From CAYWNA01 sp964459305 (GTDB taxonomy: Bacteria; Planctomycetota; Planctomycetia; Pirellulales; Pirellulaceae): 26,189 nucleotides of DNA. Within the stretch, counting starts at the first letter, position 1; each line of letters opens with the position of its first letter. The stretch spans positions 1 through 26,189 of the forward strand of contig CAYWNA010000187.1 in assembly GCA_964459305.1 (NCBI GenBank), given 5' to 3'. The notes beneath the pieces were generated by a model. That model had not been told where the DNA came from. It saw nothing but the letters and a program-made list of their open reading frames with translations, and made no database searches. This document shows positions 7,779-15,870 of this stretch, piece by piece. The position numbers were made by a program, and so were the translations under genes.

Positions 7779-9644
7779 TCAGTGGCATCCGGCCTTGAGG
7801 GTCGTGGCCCAGTTCTTGTCTTTCTGCTTGTATTGCTGAAAGGCTTGGTGCTCGTCGAGTGAGATCTTGCCGTCCTCGTTCTTGTCAATGAAAGGAAAGA
7901 GCCACTCGTAGCCGGGCTTCTCTCGGTTCCAATCTTTGACGGAGGGAAATGCCCGGACATGAATTTGGCCCGAACCGCCCGCTGTTGGATCGTAGTTCTC
8001 CCAGCTTGGATCAAGACGAATCGGGATCTTCTTGTAGTCCGCGGGGTTGTGTTTCCAGTAGATGGCGCCCAAACCCCAATGCCTCTTGCTCTTCGGACCA
8101 TAGCCTGTCCCGTCCCACTCGGTGACAACGCCCGCCTTCTTCATGTCGGCACGAATGGCCTCCACATCGACCTCGCGGACGTTCTTACCTGACTTGGCAG
8201 CGTGGCTGGCCGCGATGCCCGCAGCTTCGCCCATTACGACATAAGACGACTCCATGCGTATCGAAGACATCGCGACGTGCGACGCGGACATACAGACAGA
8301 AACCAGCAGGTTGTCGCACTCGCCCTTCTTCGGAATCAGGGCACGATAGGGGATCCGGTAGGGTCCAGGGCTGACCCGCATGAAGATCTCGCCTTCCGAA
8401 GCAACCTTGCCGTCGTGGGCAATCAACCTTGGCGGGTAAATGTCCACCGCGTAGTACGCCAGTCCGATCGAATCCTTGATTACCGTCTGATGCATCAGAT
8501 CCTGCTGGGTCATGACGTACTGACCAACCATTCGCCTGCCCATGCGGGTGTAGAGCTGATCGGGAAAGTCGTTGTTGTCCGGGTACTCCTCAGATTTGAG
8601 CATCGGGTTTTTGACTCCCACAAGGATGCTCATCGTCTTCACGTGATCGATCCAGTCCCGCCAGATGGCGCTGCGCGTCGCCCAGTCGCCGTCTGGGTAT
8701 TCCAACTGCCGCGCGGGCGGGGCGGAAGAAATCATCGAGCCGCGGGCATAATTACTGTTGGGCCAGTCCACATAACGGTTGTCCTTGCCATGCTTCTCCA
8801 ACGCGCGGATAGCCAGGGCATACTTCTTCTTGTCGACCTCGCGCCCGAGGGGCTTGATCGGTGTGCCGCCATTGCCAACCCATTGCAGGCGGAAGTTATA
8901 GGCGATCATGTACTTCGAGGCTGCTCCCGGTTCGTAAGGCTCGGTAGTAATCATGGGTAGCACACCGCTCGTGGGGTCGCCGGGAACGATATAGGGGTCG
9001 ACGTCGAAATACCGCAAGCCCCGCTGGCCGCCTAGCGATTCATTGTACAGGGACTTCGCTTCTCTGCCGGTCGTGTAGTCCGATCCGGAGAATGCCATCA
9101 GGTCGCCCTCGTAGCTGGCGTCGATGAATACCTTGGCTTTGACAGCGAAGACCTGACGTTTCTTGGGCTCGGGCGCTGGCACACCTTCGTCCATCACCGG
9201 AGCGTAGTTGAGATAGATTTTCTCGATCGTTGTGCCGTCTTTCACCACGTCATCGCGGCTGTCCAGGCGGTGCTCGGTGAAGAACCTGATCTCGGCGTCC
9301 TCGCATTTCTTCCGCAGCATCTTGCGGATCTTCCACTGGTGCGTGTTGGGTACGCCGCACACGGCCAAGTCTGCGTCATGAAGTTCCTTGGCGATGCCGC
9401 CGATGTCCCTGTAATACAAACAGTCCTGATTGATGGGGATCCCGCCGCCGGCGATGCCGCCAAGATGACGGAACGGCTCGATCATGATGACACTCTGTCC
9501 CCGCCGTTTCGCAGCCAGGCCCGCACAGATGCCACTGTCCGTGCCGCCATAGATGCAGACCTCTGCTTCATATACATTGTCCGCCGAAACGCTTTGCAGG
9601 CAAACACTCAACAACAGAAGGTGGATGATCGCTATTCTCTTCAT
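7779..9644 (-). CDS. Exported FAD-dependent oxidoreductase with C-terminal EF-hand
   Basis: This 621-residue protein belongs to the FAD_oxidored type of flavoproteins that Planctomycetes and Bacteroidetes export in many copies. The signal peptide MKRIAIIHLLLLSVCLQSVSA is followed by AEVCIYGGTDSGICAGLAA, the dinucleotide-binding Rossmann motif. HLGGIAGGG and a mid-protein KVFIDASYEGDLMA segment are typical of the family. VVMGEAAGIAASHA near the end of the flavin domain matches the second FAD-contacting strand. Residues 587-598 form a textbook EF-hand loop (DKNEDGKISLDE), suggesting calcium binding. The ATG at 9644 is chosen because it starts the signal peptide; the frame extends 27 codons further without a better site. 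Its substrate is unknown; sugar or polyol oxidation beside the glycan enzymes is an inference. Confidence 0.9.
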   Translation of the reverse strand: MKRIAIIHLLLLSVCLQSVSADNVYEAEVCIYGGTDSGICAGLAAKRRGQSVIMIEPFRHLGGIAGGGIPINQDCLYYRDIGGIAKELHDADLAVCGVPNTHQWKIRKMLRKKCEDAEIRFFTEHRLDSRDDVVKDGTTIEKIYLNYAPVMDEGVPAPEPKKRQVFAVKAKVFIDASYEGDLMAFSGSDYTTGREAKSLYNESLGGQRGLRYFDVDPYIVPGDPTSGVLPMITTEPYEPGAASKYMIAYNFRLQWVGNGGTPIKPLGREVDKKKYALAIRALEKHGKDNRYVDWPNSNYARGSMISSAPPARQLEYPDGDWATRSAIWRDWIDHVKTMSILVGVKNPMLKSEEYPDNNDFPDQLYTRMGRRMVGQYVMTQQDLMHQTVIKDSIGLAYYAVDIYPPRLIAHDGKVASEGEIFMRVSPGPYRIPYRALIPKKGECDNLLVSVCMSASHVAMSSIRMESSYVVMGEAAGIAASHAAKSGKNVREVDVEAIRADMKKAGVVTEWDGTGYGPKSKRHWGLGAIYWKHNPADYKKIPIRLDPSWENYDPTAGGSGQIHVRAFPSVKDWNREKPGYEWLFPFIDKNEDGKISLDEHQAFQQYKQKDKNWATTLKAGCH

Positions 9645-10041
9645 GATTCGTGCCGTCCCCTCTTGATGGCGCTTGTCTGGCCAATGTGTGGAGGGCTTCC
9701 AACGGAAACCCGGATTTCCAGGCATCGGCCGGAATCACCCGATCATTATCTCTGCAAACATGAATAATGGTAACAGACGCAGATTCGATCGGCAGGCTAC
9801 GCGATGAAATATTGGAGCACTTCGGACGTTTGGACGTGTGGTGAACAGCGCGCTCGCGCGTGACGACCATGTCGGCGGCTTCGAAGATCAGACGATCGCG
9901 CACCCCGAGTGGAGCGCCGCGGGTGACTATGCGGGATGGTTTGAGATCTGTCGTGCCCGTGCTTACAATAACTGCTCCGCCTCTACAGCCGATAGCGACA
10001 TCGTGTTCGTCATCACAGAACTATCACCAGGAGCCGCAAGC
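9645..10041. other. Divergent intergenic gap with no clear content
   Basis: These 397 bases separate the starts of the FAD oxidoreductase (-) and the sialidase-like gene (+), so they must hold both promoters. No convincing -35/-10 pair, long repeat or RNA was seen. Open frames cross the gap on both strands as upstream extensions of the flanking genes, but they have no ribosome site and encode no signal peptide. Confidence 0.6.
10029..10033 (+). promoter_or_regulatory. Ribosome binding site deciding the sialidase-like start
   Basis: AGGAG lies 8 bases before the ATG at 10042. It supports this start over the frame's 68-codon upstream extension. Confidence 0.7.
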
Positions 10042-11178
10042 ATGTTGAACTGCTTCGAGATTTGCCGGACAACCGCCGCGTTAGCCGTGCTGAGCGTTCT
10101 TGTTGGCTCAACGGTCGCGGACCGTACCGCGTGCGCTGCGGACAAGGAAGCACCGGAAGCCGCCTCGTTCGAACTGCGAGTCACACGGGCCAAGAAGATC
10201 TATTCCGACGGGCATCACAACGCCTTTACCGGCCTTGCCCGGTTGGGAGATCAGTTCTTCGTGACGTTTCGCTCGGCCGTCGATCACGTCTCGACCGCTG
10301 GCGAGATTCGTGTGATCGCTTCGCGAGATCGCGACGATTGGCAGCCGGTTTGTCTGGTGGGACGGCCGAACACCGATCTACGCGACCCGAAGCTTGCAAC
10401 GTTCCGTGGCAAGTTGCTGTGCTATTTCGCCGCGGTGCCCGTGGTCGATGGCCGTCGCCAGGGCGAAGGGCGTATCTCGATGGTGGTCCAATCGTCGGAC
10501 GGCCGCACGTTCGCAGAACCACAGGCTTTGCAGGGCATTGCTCAGGGGGCTTGGTTGTGGCACGCCGCGCCGCACGGCGACATGATGTACGGAACGGCCT
10601 ATTGGCATGCCGAAGGGCGCCGTTACGACGCGGCCCTGTACCAAAGCTCCGACGGCGTTCAATGGCAGAAGATCGCCGATTTTCCAACGCCGAGCAGCGA
10701 GGTCTATCTCGATTTCGACCGCGACGGCATTCTTTGGGCTCTGGTTCGAAACCAGTTCCCGGCCAACGAGTTGGTCCTTTGCCGAGCCCAGCCGCCGTAC
10801 ACGAAACTCGAAATCCACAAGCGAATGCCAACGCCCGTGGGCGGCCCCATGGTCAAGCGTCTGCCGATCGGCAGTGTGATGATCACGCGGCGTTGGGATC
10901 CGCCAGGACGACGCAACCTGCGGACGGAGGTGTTGTGGCTTCCCGACGGTGGCCAGTTTCAGTCGATCACCCGATTACCCAGCGGCGGCGACACATCCTA
11001 TGCGACATGGTTGGACCTAGGCCCCGGTCGCGCGATCGTCTCTTACTACTCTTCTCACGAACACAAGATGGATGTACCAATCGACCGACCGGACCTGCTG
11101 AAGAAGGACCCAGCGTACGCCGAACATTCCGCCCCGGCGGACATTTTCTTGGCCGATGTCTCGTACACGCCGCACTGA
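10042..11178 (+). CDS. Exported sialidase-like beta-propeller protein
   Basis: This 378-residue protein opens with a hydrophobic signal (TTAALAVLSVLVG) and appears to be a six-bladed sialidase/BNR-type propeller. Blade-like strands recur, for example HHNAFTGLARLGDQFFVTFR, GEIRVIASRDRDDWQPV, GRISMVVQSSDGRTFAEP and RYDAALYQSSDGVQWQKI. The last two are weak Asp boxes (SxDG..F/W). The pattern fits planctomycete proteins annotated as exo-alpha-sialidases, but the arginine triad was not assigned with confidence, so a non-sialidase propeller is possible. The start at 10042 is set by an AGGAG and the signal peptide. The gene stands alone between two minus-strand genes, and a long inverted repeat follows 24 bases after its stop. 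Confidence 0.8.
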   Translation: MLNCFEICRTTAALAVLSVLVGSTVADRTACAADKEAPEAASFELRVTRAKKIYSDGHHNAFTGLARLGDQFFVTFRSAVDHVSTAGEIRVIASRDRDDWQPVCLVGRPNTDLRDPKLATFRGKLLCYFAAVPVVDGRRQGEGRISMVVQSSDGRTFAEPQALQGIAQGAWLWHAAPHGDMMYGTAYWHAEGRRYDAALYQSSDGVQWQKIADFPTPSSEVYLDFDRDGILWALVRNQFPANELVLCRAQPPYTKLEIHKRMPTPVGGPMVKRLPIGSVMITRRWDPPGRRNLRTEVLWLPDGGQFQSITRLPSGGDTSYATWLDLGPGRAIVSYYSSHEHKMDVPIDRPDLLKKDPAYAEHSAPADIFLADVSYTPH

Positions 11179-11202
11179 TCAACCGCACGAGGCTGTGAAT
11201 TT

Positions 11203-11338
11203 GTAGGCCGGACCAAGCAAACCGTGCCACTGCCGGAACTTCGACCTCTTCTATTGGCGTTGTTGACCGTACAGGTTATCCAAGCAATCAAGCTGGTTTG
11301 CGCCGTTCCGGCAAGGGTTCGGCCTCGGTCCGGCCTAC
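11203..11338. repeat. Nested inverted repeat after the sialidase-like gene
   Basis: GTAGGCCGGACC (11203-11214) is a perfect inverted match to 11327-11338, and TGCCGGAAC (11231-11239) to 11305-11313. The two pairs nest symmetrically, making a 136-base structure with a loop of about 65 bases. It has no T-run, so it is more like a dispersed palindromic element than a classical terminator, although it sits where one would lie. Confidence 0.7.
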
Positions 11339-11415
11339 GCGGTGCGCAGTTGGGGTTAGTCAGCCGAGTAGAAGTGCTCAGGCACTGACGCAGTCGGCAT
11401 AGGTTCCGGCATGGT

Positions 11416-12330
11416 CTACCGATCCAACCGGATGAGCCGCGTCTTGACGCCGTCCTTGTCGACGCTGACTAGTCGGAGGGCGAAGCCGTTCTTGTCAAAG
11501 GCTTTGGCGGTTCCGGCAAGGCTGAACAGGGTGAAGGCCTTGTCATCGGGTTGCAGTTCATAGGTCTTGTGCGTGTGCCCGTGAAAGACGTACCGGACGC
11601 CGTAGTCGCGAATCAGTCTGCACACTCGCTTGCGTTGCTTCGCCGGCCAGGCGTGGTAGGAGTCCTTCTCGTCTTCCGTATGGGCGAACGGCGGATGGTG
11701 CATGATCAGGAACACGTGTGTCCGCCCGGCCTGCTTCGCCTCGGCGAGGGCGTCTTCCAGCCACTGCCATTGCTTGCGGCCTTGTTGTTGCCATGCCGCT
11801 GCGGACTTGGGGTCATTCTTGGCGTCGGTGGCCGCCGCGAACAGCGTCATCGTGTTCAGGCCGATGAAGGTGCAGTTGTTGTAGTTGAAGCGGTAGTGGT
11901 CCCGGCCGTAGTTGGACCGATACCTCGTCAGCGTTTGCATATTGGCCAGATCATGGTTGCCCGGGACGATTGGGGTTGGCAGTTCGAAGGTCGCGAGCGC
12001 GGCGTCGAATGCCTCCCAATCGGCCTTGCTCCCCTTGTGCACCAAATCGCCGCAGACCAGCACGAAAGCTGCGTTGAGTTCCTTGGCACGCGTACCGAGT
12101 TTGATGAACATCTCCCTGTCGTGATCAAGGCTGGGCCCAAAGCCCATCTGCGGGTCGCCGGCTTGGACGAACAAGAATGGCTTGAACGGCCGGTTGTTCG
12201 AGACGTCCCGCCGATGAACGGCGACCGAACCGTCCCCCGCGAACAGCATCGACCCACAGGGGAATGTGGCGAGGACGGTAACCAGTGCAAGCAGGACCTG
12301 TCGTCGTGTGCAGCGTGCTGATGTGGGCAT
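11416..12330 (-). CDS. Exported calcineurin-like metallophosphoesterase
   Basis: This 304-residue protein has the full set of metallophosphoesterase motifs: GDPQ (Asp59, with Gln61 where His is common), GDLVH (Asp95), GNHD (125-127), MHHPPF (His211/His212) and HGHTH (250-254). These bind two metal ions and hydrolyse phosphoesters. An N-terminal hydrophobic signal (about 9-31, after an RR pair) implies export. The ATG at 12330 has an AAAGGA about 8 bases upstream. The C-terminus (VSVDKDGVKTRLIRLDR) is complete and typical. The substrate cannot be told from sequence. It lies on the same strand as the next three genes upstream, but 218 bases rich in palindromes separate it from them, so it is probably transcribed alone. 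Confidence 0.93.
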   Translation of the reverse strand: MPTSARCTRRQVLLALVTVLATFPCGSMLFAGDGSVAVHRRDVSNNRPFKPFLFVQAGDPQMGFGPSLDHDREMFIKLGTRAKELNAAFVLVCGDLVHKGSKADWEAFDAALATFELPTPIVPGNHDLANMQTLTRYRSNYGRDHYRFNYNNCTFIGLNTMTLFAAATDAKNDPKSAAAWQQQGRKQWQWLEDALAEAKQAGRTHVFLIMHHPPFAHTEDEKDSYHAWPAKQRKRVCRLIRDYGVRYVFHGHTHKTYELQPDDKAFTLFSLAGTAKAFDKNGFALRLVSVDKDGVKTRLIRLDR

Positions 12331-12349
12331 GATCGATTCCTTTTCCCAT

Positions 12350-12362
12350 CACCCTTCGGGTG
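12350..12362. repeat. Short hairpin at the edge of a palindrome cluster
   Basis: CACCC, TTC, GGGTG forms a perfect 5-base stem just upstream of the metallophosphoesterase gene. It may be part of the palindrome cluster or a structure in the leader. Confidence 0.45.
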
Positions 12363-12372
12363 CAGAAGAGAC

Positions 12373-12400
12373 GGCGAGCGGGGGCCGCCAGGCCCCCGAT
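12373..12400 (+). repeat. REP-like hairpin, first copy
   Basis: A GGCGAG head is followed by arms CGGGGGCC (12379-12386) and GGCCCCCG (12391-12398) around a 4-base loop, then GAT. It shares its plan with the inverted copy at 12495-12521. Confidence 0.75.
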
Positions 12401-12435
12401 GTCTCGACCAAATCAAATGTTCCATACACGTTCCT

Positions 12436-12458
12436 AGACTTCACCGGCGGTGAAGTCT
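12436..12458. repeat. Perfect 23-base palindrome
   Basis: AGACTTCACCG is followed by one central base and its exact reverse complement. It lies almost midway between the two REP-like hairpins. It could be a cruciform, a protein-binding site or a dispersed repeat unit. Confidence 0.8.
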
Positions 12459-12494
12459 TCCGATAGATATAACGAGTGAGGTTCGCCACTTCAA

Positions 12495-12521
12495 TCAGCG
12501 GGCTGACGCCCGCCGCTCGCC
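12495..12521 (-). repeat. REP-like hairpin, second copy (inverted)
   Basis: On the minus strand it reads GGCGAGCGGCGGGCGTCAGC and onward to CCGCTGAT. It has 6-base arms (12498-12503 and 12508-12513), a 4-base loop, and the same GGCGAGCGG head and GAT tail as the copy at 12373-12400. Confidence 0.75.
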
Positions 12522-12548
12522 ATTGACGCAGGAAACGTTGGGATTCGC

Positions 12549-13772
12549 TCATCCTTTGGGTGCCCATATCGAGTCGGTCGTGGCGTGCATGACAACACAC
12601 TGCCGCGGTCCGTGAGAGTGCCGGCCGTTATGGGCGGAGTTCACCGCCGTGTAGAAGAGGTGATACTTGCCCCCTCGGGCCACCAGGTGGTTGGCGGAAT
12701 AGATGCCGTACGAGTCGGGTTGGGTCGTGTCTCCACGAGGGAGCCAGGCCTTGCGAAATGGGCGGTGCCACGCCTCGCCGTCGGTCGAGAAGCACCACTC
12801 GATGTCCATCGTCTGGGCCTCGACGCGATAGTGGCCCAGCATACCCACGCGGCCCTTGGGCGTGTACGTGACGGCTAGGTAGTAGAACTGCTGATCGGCC
12901 GGGTCCTTGGCATCCCGCTGGATGATGCGTTTCCGCTGCTCGAACCGGAGACCGTCTTCGGACACGTATCGGTCGATGACGCGGATCAGGCCGGCGGCGT
13001 TGTCGTGGGCGATGAAGGCGGGATCGTCCTTGGCCACGCGAACCAGGCCCACCGAGTACATTTCGAAGGACCCGTCGGAAAGCTGGTAGACGTTCGTCGC
13101 GTCGTTGGAGATCAGATGCGACGGAGCGAGCGGTTCTTCGGCAGGACGGGAGGTGCTCGGTCTTCTGCGGAGAACGACGCCATCCGGTGTGGGAACGCCG
13201 TGCGCGGCGCGGTCGTTGGGATGGTACAGCACTGGCCGGTGGGGGGCCAGGACGCGAAAACGCCGGCCATCGTCGCTTTCGGCAGCCAGATAACGAACGA
13301 CATTGGGCCCGTGCGCCCAGAAGTAGATGCGGTGTCTTCCGTTCTGCAGTCGGATGTGAATGACTTGAACCGGCTTCCAGTCCTTGGGGAGGTTGCCGAC
13401 GGCGAGCGGCGCGTCGGGGGGCTCGCCGGCGCTGAGGCTCGCGGGGCACTTCTTCATCGGGCCGCCGAGAACACCCTCGGCGTAACCGATCGTGAAGGAT
13501 CGAGGCGAGCCCGCGCCCGAGTACCAGATGCGCCAGCGATCGTTGTCCAGCGGTTCGGCCGGGCAGGTGAAGTTCTGGATTCGCCCGCCTTCCCAGGCCT
13601 CAGTCGGCTTGAGGACAACGCCATGTTTCTCCCACGCCGCGGGCGGGCACGGGCCTGGACGAGCAGACTCGGCCGAGGTGGCCACCCGGACACCGACTTG
13701 CGATCCAGCCAGCGCTCCCAAGGCTGTGTGGAGAGTCTTGTTGATGAATGTTCGACGGTTGAAGCGTTTCAT
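12549..13772 (-). CDS. Tat-type exported glycosidase-fold beta-propeller protein
   Basis: This 407-residue protein starts MKRFNRRTFINK, a twin-arginine-like signal followed by a weakly hydrophobic stretch (about 15-35). The rest looks like a five-bladed propeller of the GH32/GH43/GH130 superfamily. Repeated blade signatures include RWRIWYSGAGS, HRIYFWAHGPN, GSFEMYSVGLVRV, FYYLAVTYTPKGRVGMLGHYR and KYHLFYTAVNS. Phrases such as YVSEDGLRFEQ and FSTDGEAWHRP resemble the SxDGxxW turns of these folds. No specific catalytic triad could be assigned, so the substrate and even the activity are open. The frame extends 41 codons upstream into the preceding gene, but the ATG at 13772 has AAGGAC/AAAGGA upstream and begins the signal. 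It follows the GH127-type gene by 62 bases on the same strand and may be co-transcribed with it. Confidence 0.78.
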   Translation of the reverse strand: MKRFNRRTFINKTLHTALGALAGSQVGVRVATSAESARPGPCPPAAWEKHGVVLKPTEAWEGGRIQNFTCPAEPLDNDRWRIWYSGAGSPRSFTIGYAEGVLGGPMKKCPASLSAGEPPDAPLAVGNLPKDWKPVQVIHIRLQNGRHRIYFWAHGPNVVRYLAAESDDGRRFRVLAPHRPVLYHPNDRAAHGVPTPDGVVLRRRPSTSRPAEEPLAPSHLISNDATNVYQLSDGSFEMYSVGLVRVAKDDPAFIAHDNAAGLIRVIDRYVSEDGLRFEQRKRIIQRDAKDPADQQFYYLAVTYTPKGRVGMLGHYRVEAQTMDIEWCFSTDGEAWHRPFRKAWLPRGDTTQPDSYGIYSANHLVARGGKYHLFYTAVNSAHNGRHSHGPRQCVVMHATTDSIWAPKG

Positions 13773-13834
13773 GTCCTTGATCCTTTCGTCGGCCACTTTG
13801 ACGAGCCACCGGCTGAACGATAAGCGAAGGAACA

Positions 13835-15808
13835 TCATTCGTCGGAACGAGTCAATTGGAATACAGGAAATGTGACTCGCCTCAGTATTGTGCAACCCAT
13901 GGGAACCAGCGAAACCGGAATACGTTCACCGGTCTTGCTGAGCAACGATCCCTCTAGCCGGATCGGTGGTTTGTTCCACGGGTGTAAACGGTCAGCGTCA
14001 TTGTCGTGAGTCAGCGTGAACTTCGTTGCGGGATCGATCGAATAATCCCATCCGGTGCGATCTCTGGTGACGACTCCGTAATTCTTGAACCCCGTATCGC
14101 CAAGTTCCCGTATCGTTTTCAACTCATGGGGAAAGGCCAAGGCGTACACGAGCGGCCCTCGCTGCAAATAGAGCCCCCCTTCCTCGCTTTGAACCGTTTC
14201 CGACTGTGGCTGCGGGACCTTTCTTGTGACGACCCGGAATCGCGCATGGATAACATCACCTTTGGCCCACTTCTTATGTATCCTCACAGACTGACCGTCC
14301 CTCGATACTGTTGCACCTGGAATATCCGCGATCTCAATATATTCCACGTGTCCCGGCTTGCGGAAAAAAAGGCCAAACTCCACTTCTCGTTCCGGATCAA
14401 CCGCAAGCGTCATTTGGTCGGAGAACGGATAGTTGGTCTCTTCCTTGATTTGTACATGGATCCCGTTGACCTGCGTCTTGACGCAACAAGGACCGTATTG
14501 TATCGCGACCAGTTCGGGCCGGTCCGTGTGGCGCATCCACATGCCTTCGACAAAGTAGCACATCAGTTGCGCGGCGCTCATTGCACAACATGGCGCCGCA
14601 CCATGGCAGGCGCTATACATCAATCGTCCGCCGCGAGCCGTCTCACTGATCTCCACTCGATTGTCCGAAGAACAGTACTCGGCGGCGAGCAGATGCGGGT
14701 GGACCCGCGCGGCCTGTGCGGCATTCAGAGCGATCTTTTCAACCCAGTCGGCAACTTCCGTCTCTCCGGTAATCATGGTTACGCGGTTCAGTGACAACAG
14801 GAAGCTCTTGAACGTGCAGTACTCTTTCAGGCAATCCGCCGTACCGCGTTTCTTCGCGACCGCTTCAACGCTGTTGATACTACCGCCCGGCGAAACGTGG
14901 AATCGGTACTTCCCAATCGCATTCGCAGCAGCTCGGCGGTAGCGATCCTGTCCCGTCGTATGCGCCAGGAAGAACGGAATCATGAACTGTTCCGCGACGT
15001 GCGCTCCGTGTTCTCCGAACTTGCGATCGGGATCAAGCAGATTCTGCAGGCTCAGGTCCGTATTGAAGATCGAGTGTTTGCTGTAGTCCTCATACAGAAA
15101 CGTCGCGAACTGTATATACTGCTCGTCCCCTGAAATGCGATGCAACCACTCCAGCACATCGACGAAGGCCAGACCATGGGTGATCCCGCCGGCTCTGACC
15201 GCCTCGAAATACGGATGCTGGGCGTTGTACTTCGACATGACCAATCTGACCGCCTTCTCGATCGCTGCTAAACACTCCGTATCGCCGGTGTACTCGGCAT
15301 AGGCCAACAGCACCAGCAGCGCACGCGACATGGTCCAGAGCTCGCCGTTTTCACCTTTGTGATTGAACCGCAACTCCGGCGTGTACATGCCGATGTATCC
15401 ATCTTCGGCTTGATGCGTCAGGATGTCCTTCACCCAGCGACGTGCGACGTTCTGGTATTGGTGGTCGTCGGTGAGAAATGCCATCCTAGTCAGGGCGTCC
15501 ATCCAATGTGCTTCCACCTCGCCAGACCACCACGTCTTTTGAGCCCCAGGCGGACGCGGATCTTGATAGTCGGCTTTGGTCTTGCCAAAAAGTCCCACCG
15601 ACGCTGTTGGCGTAATCTTGTCAAAGCAACCCAAATAGCCCTCGCGTAGGTCACCCCGCAATTGTTCGAGTATCCAGCCCCGAGGCTTCACTTCGCCCGA
15701 CTTCATCATCACCAGGCCGGAGGGGTATCCGAAATGCTCGGCGCCCAGTGAGACAGAAATCGACAGCCCGGCAACGGCGATCAAGGCAGGTAACGTTCTG
15801 CAATTCAC
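13835..15808 (-). CDS. GH127-type (DUF1680) glycoside hydrolase, beta-L-arabinofuranosidase-like
   Basis: This 657-residue exported protein belongs to the GH127/GH146-like (alpha/alpha)6 barrel family, whose known members remove beta-L-arabinofuranose using a zinc-bound cysteine as nucleophile. The signatures are visible: Glu329 and Cys331 in KEYC, and the Cys407-Cys408 pair in CHGAAPCCAMS, match the family's zinc ligands and nucleophile. Glu315 in NSVEAV is placed like the acid/base residue, 14 rather than 16 residues before Glu329. The barrel part contains WWSGEVEAHWMDALTRMAF and GGITHGLAFVDVLEWLHRI. The C-terminal third is beta-rich. The start is a GTG at 15808, chosen because the signal peptide MNCRTLPALIAVAGLSISVS follows directly and no upstream ATG exists; no strong ribosome site is seen. 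The exact sugar specificity is inferred only at family level. Confidence 0.88.
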   Translation of the reverse strand: MNCRTLPALIAVAGLSISVSLGAEHFGYPSGLVMMKSGEVKPRGWILEQLRGDLREGYLGCFDKITPTASVGLFGKTKADYQDPRPPGAQKTWWSGEVEAHWMDALTRMAFLTDDHQYQNVARRWVKDILTHQAEDGYIGMYTPELRFNHKGENGELWTMSRALLVLLAYAEYTGDTECLAAIEKAVRLVMSKYNAQHPYFEAVRAGGITHGLAFVDVLEWLHRISGDEQYIQFATFLYEDYSKHSIFNTDLSLQNLLDPDRKFGEHGAHVAEQFMIPFFLAHTTGQDRYRRAAANAIGKYRFHVSPGGSINSVEAVAKKRGTADCLKEYCTFKSFLLSLNRVTMITGETEVADWVEKIALNAAQAARVHPHLLAAEYCSSDNRVEISETARGGRLMYSACHGAAPCCAMSAAQLMCYFVEGMWMRHTDRPELVAIQYGPCCVKTQVNGIHVQIKEETNYPFSDQMTLAVDPEREVEFGLFFRKPGHVEYIEIADIPGATVSRDGQSVRIHKKWAKGDVIHARFRVVTRKVPQPQSETVQSEEGGLYLQRGPLVYALAFPHELKTIRELGDTGFKNYGVVTRDRTGWDYSIDPATKFTLTHDNDADRLHPWNKPPIRLEGSLLSKTGERIPVSLVPMGCTILRRVTFPVFQLTRSDE

Positions 15809-15870
15809 GGGATTGACTCTGCTTTCTGATGTATTCGATCCGAAAAGGTGTCAGAAGTGTTTTCTAGCGA

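Noticed and set aside
15841..15863. GAAAAGGTGTCAGAAGTG...TTTTC stretch beyond the M19 stop as an insertion-sequence end
   Set aside because: Only the outer five bases pair and no partner end or transposase is present; it is kept only as a hint of a dispersed repeat.
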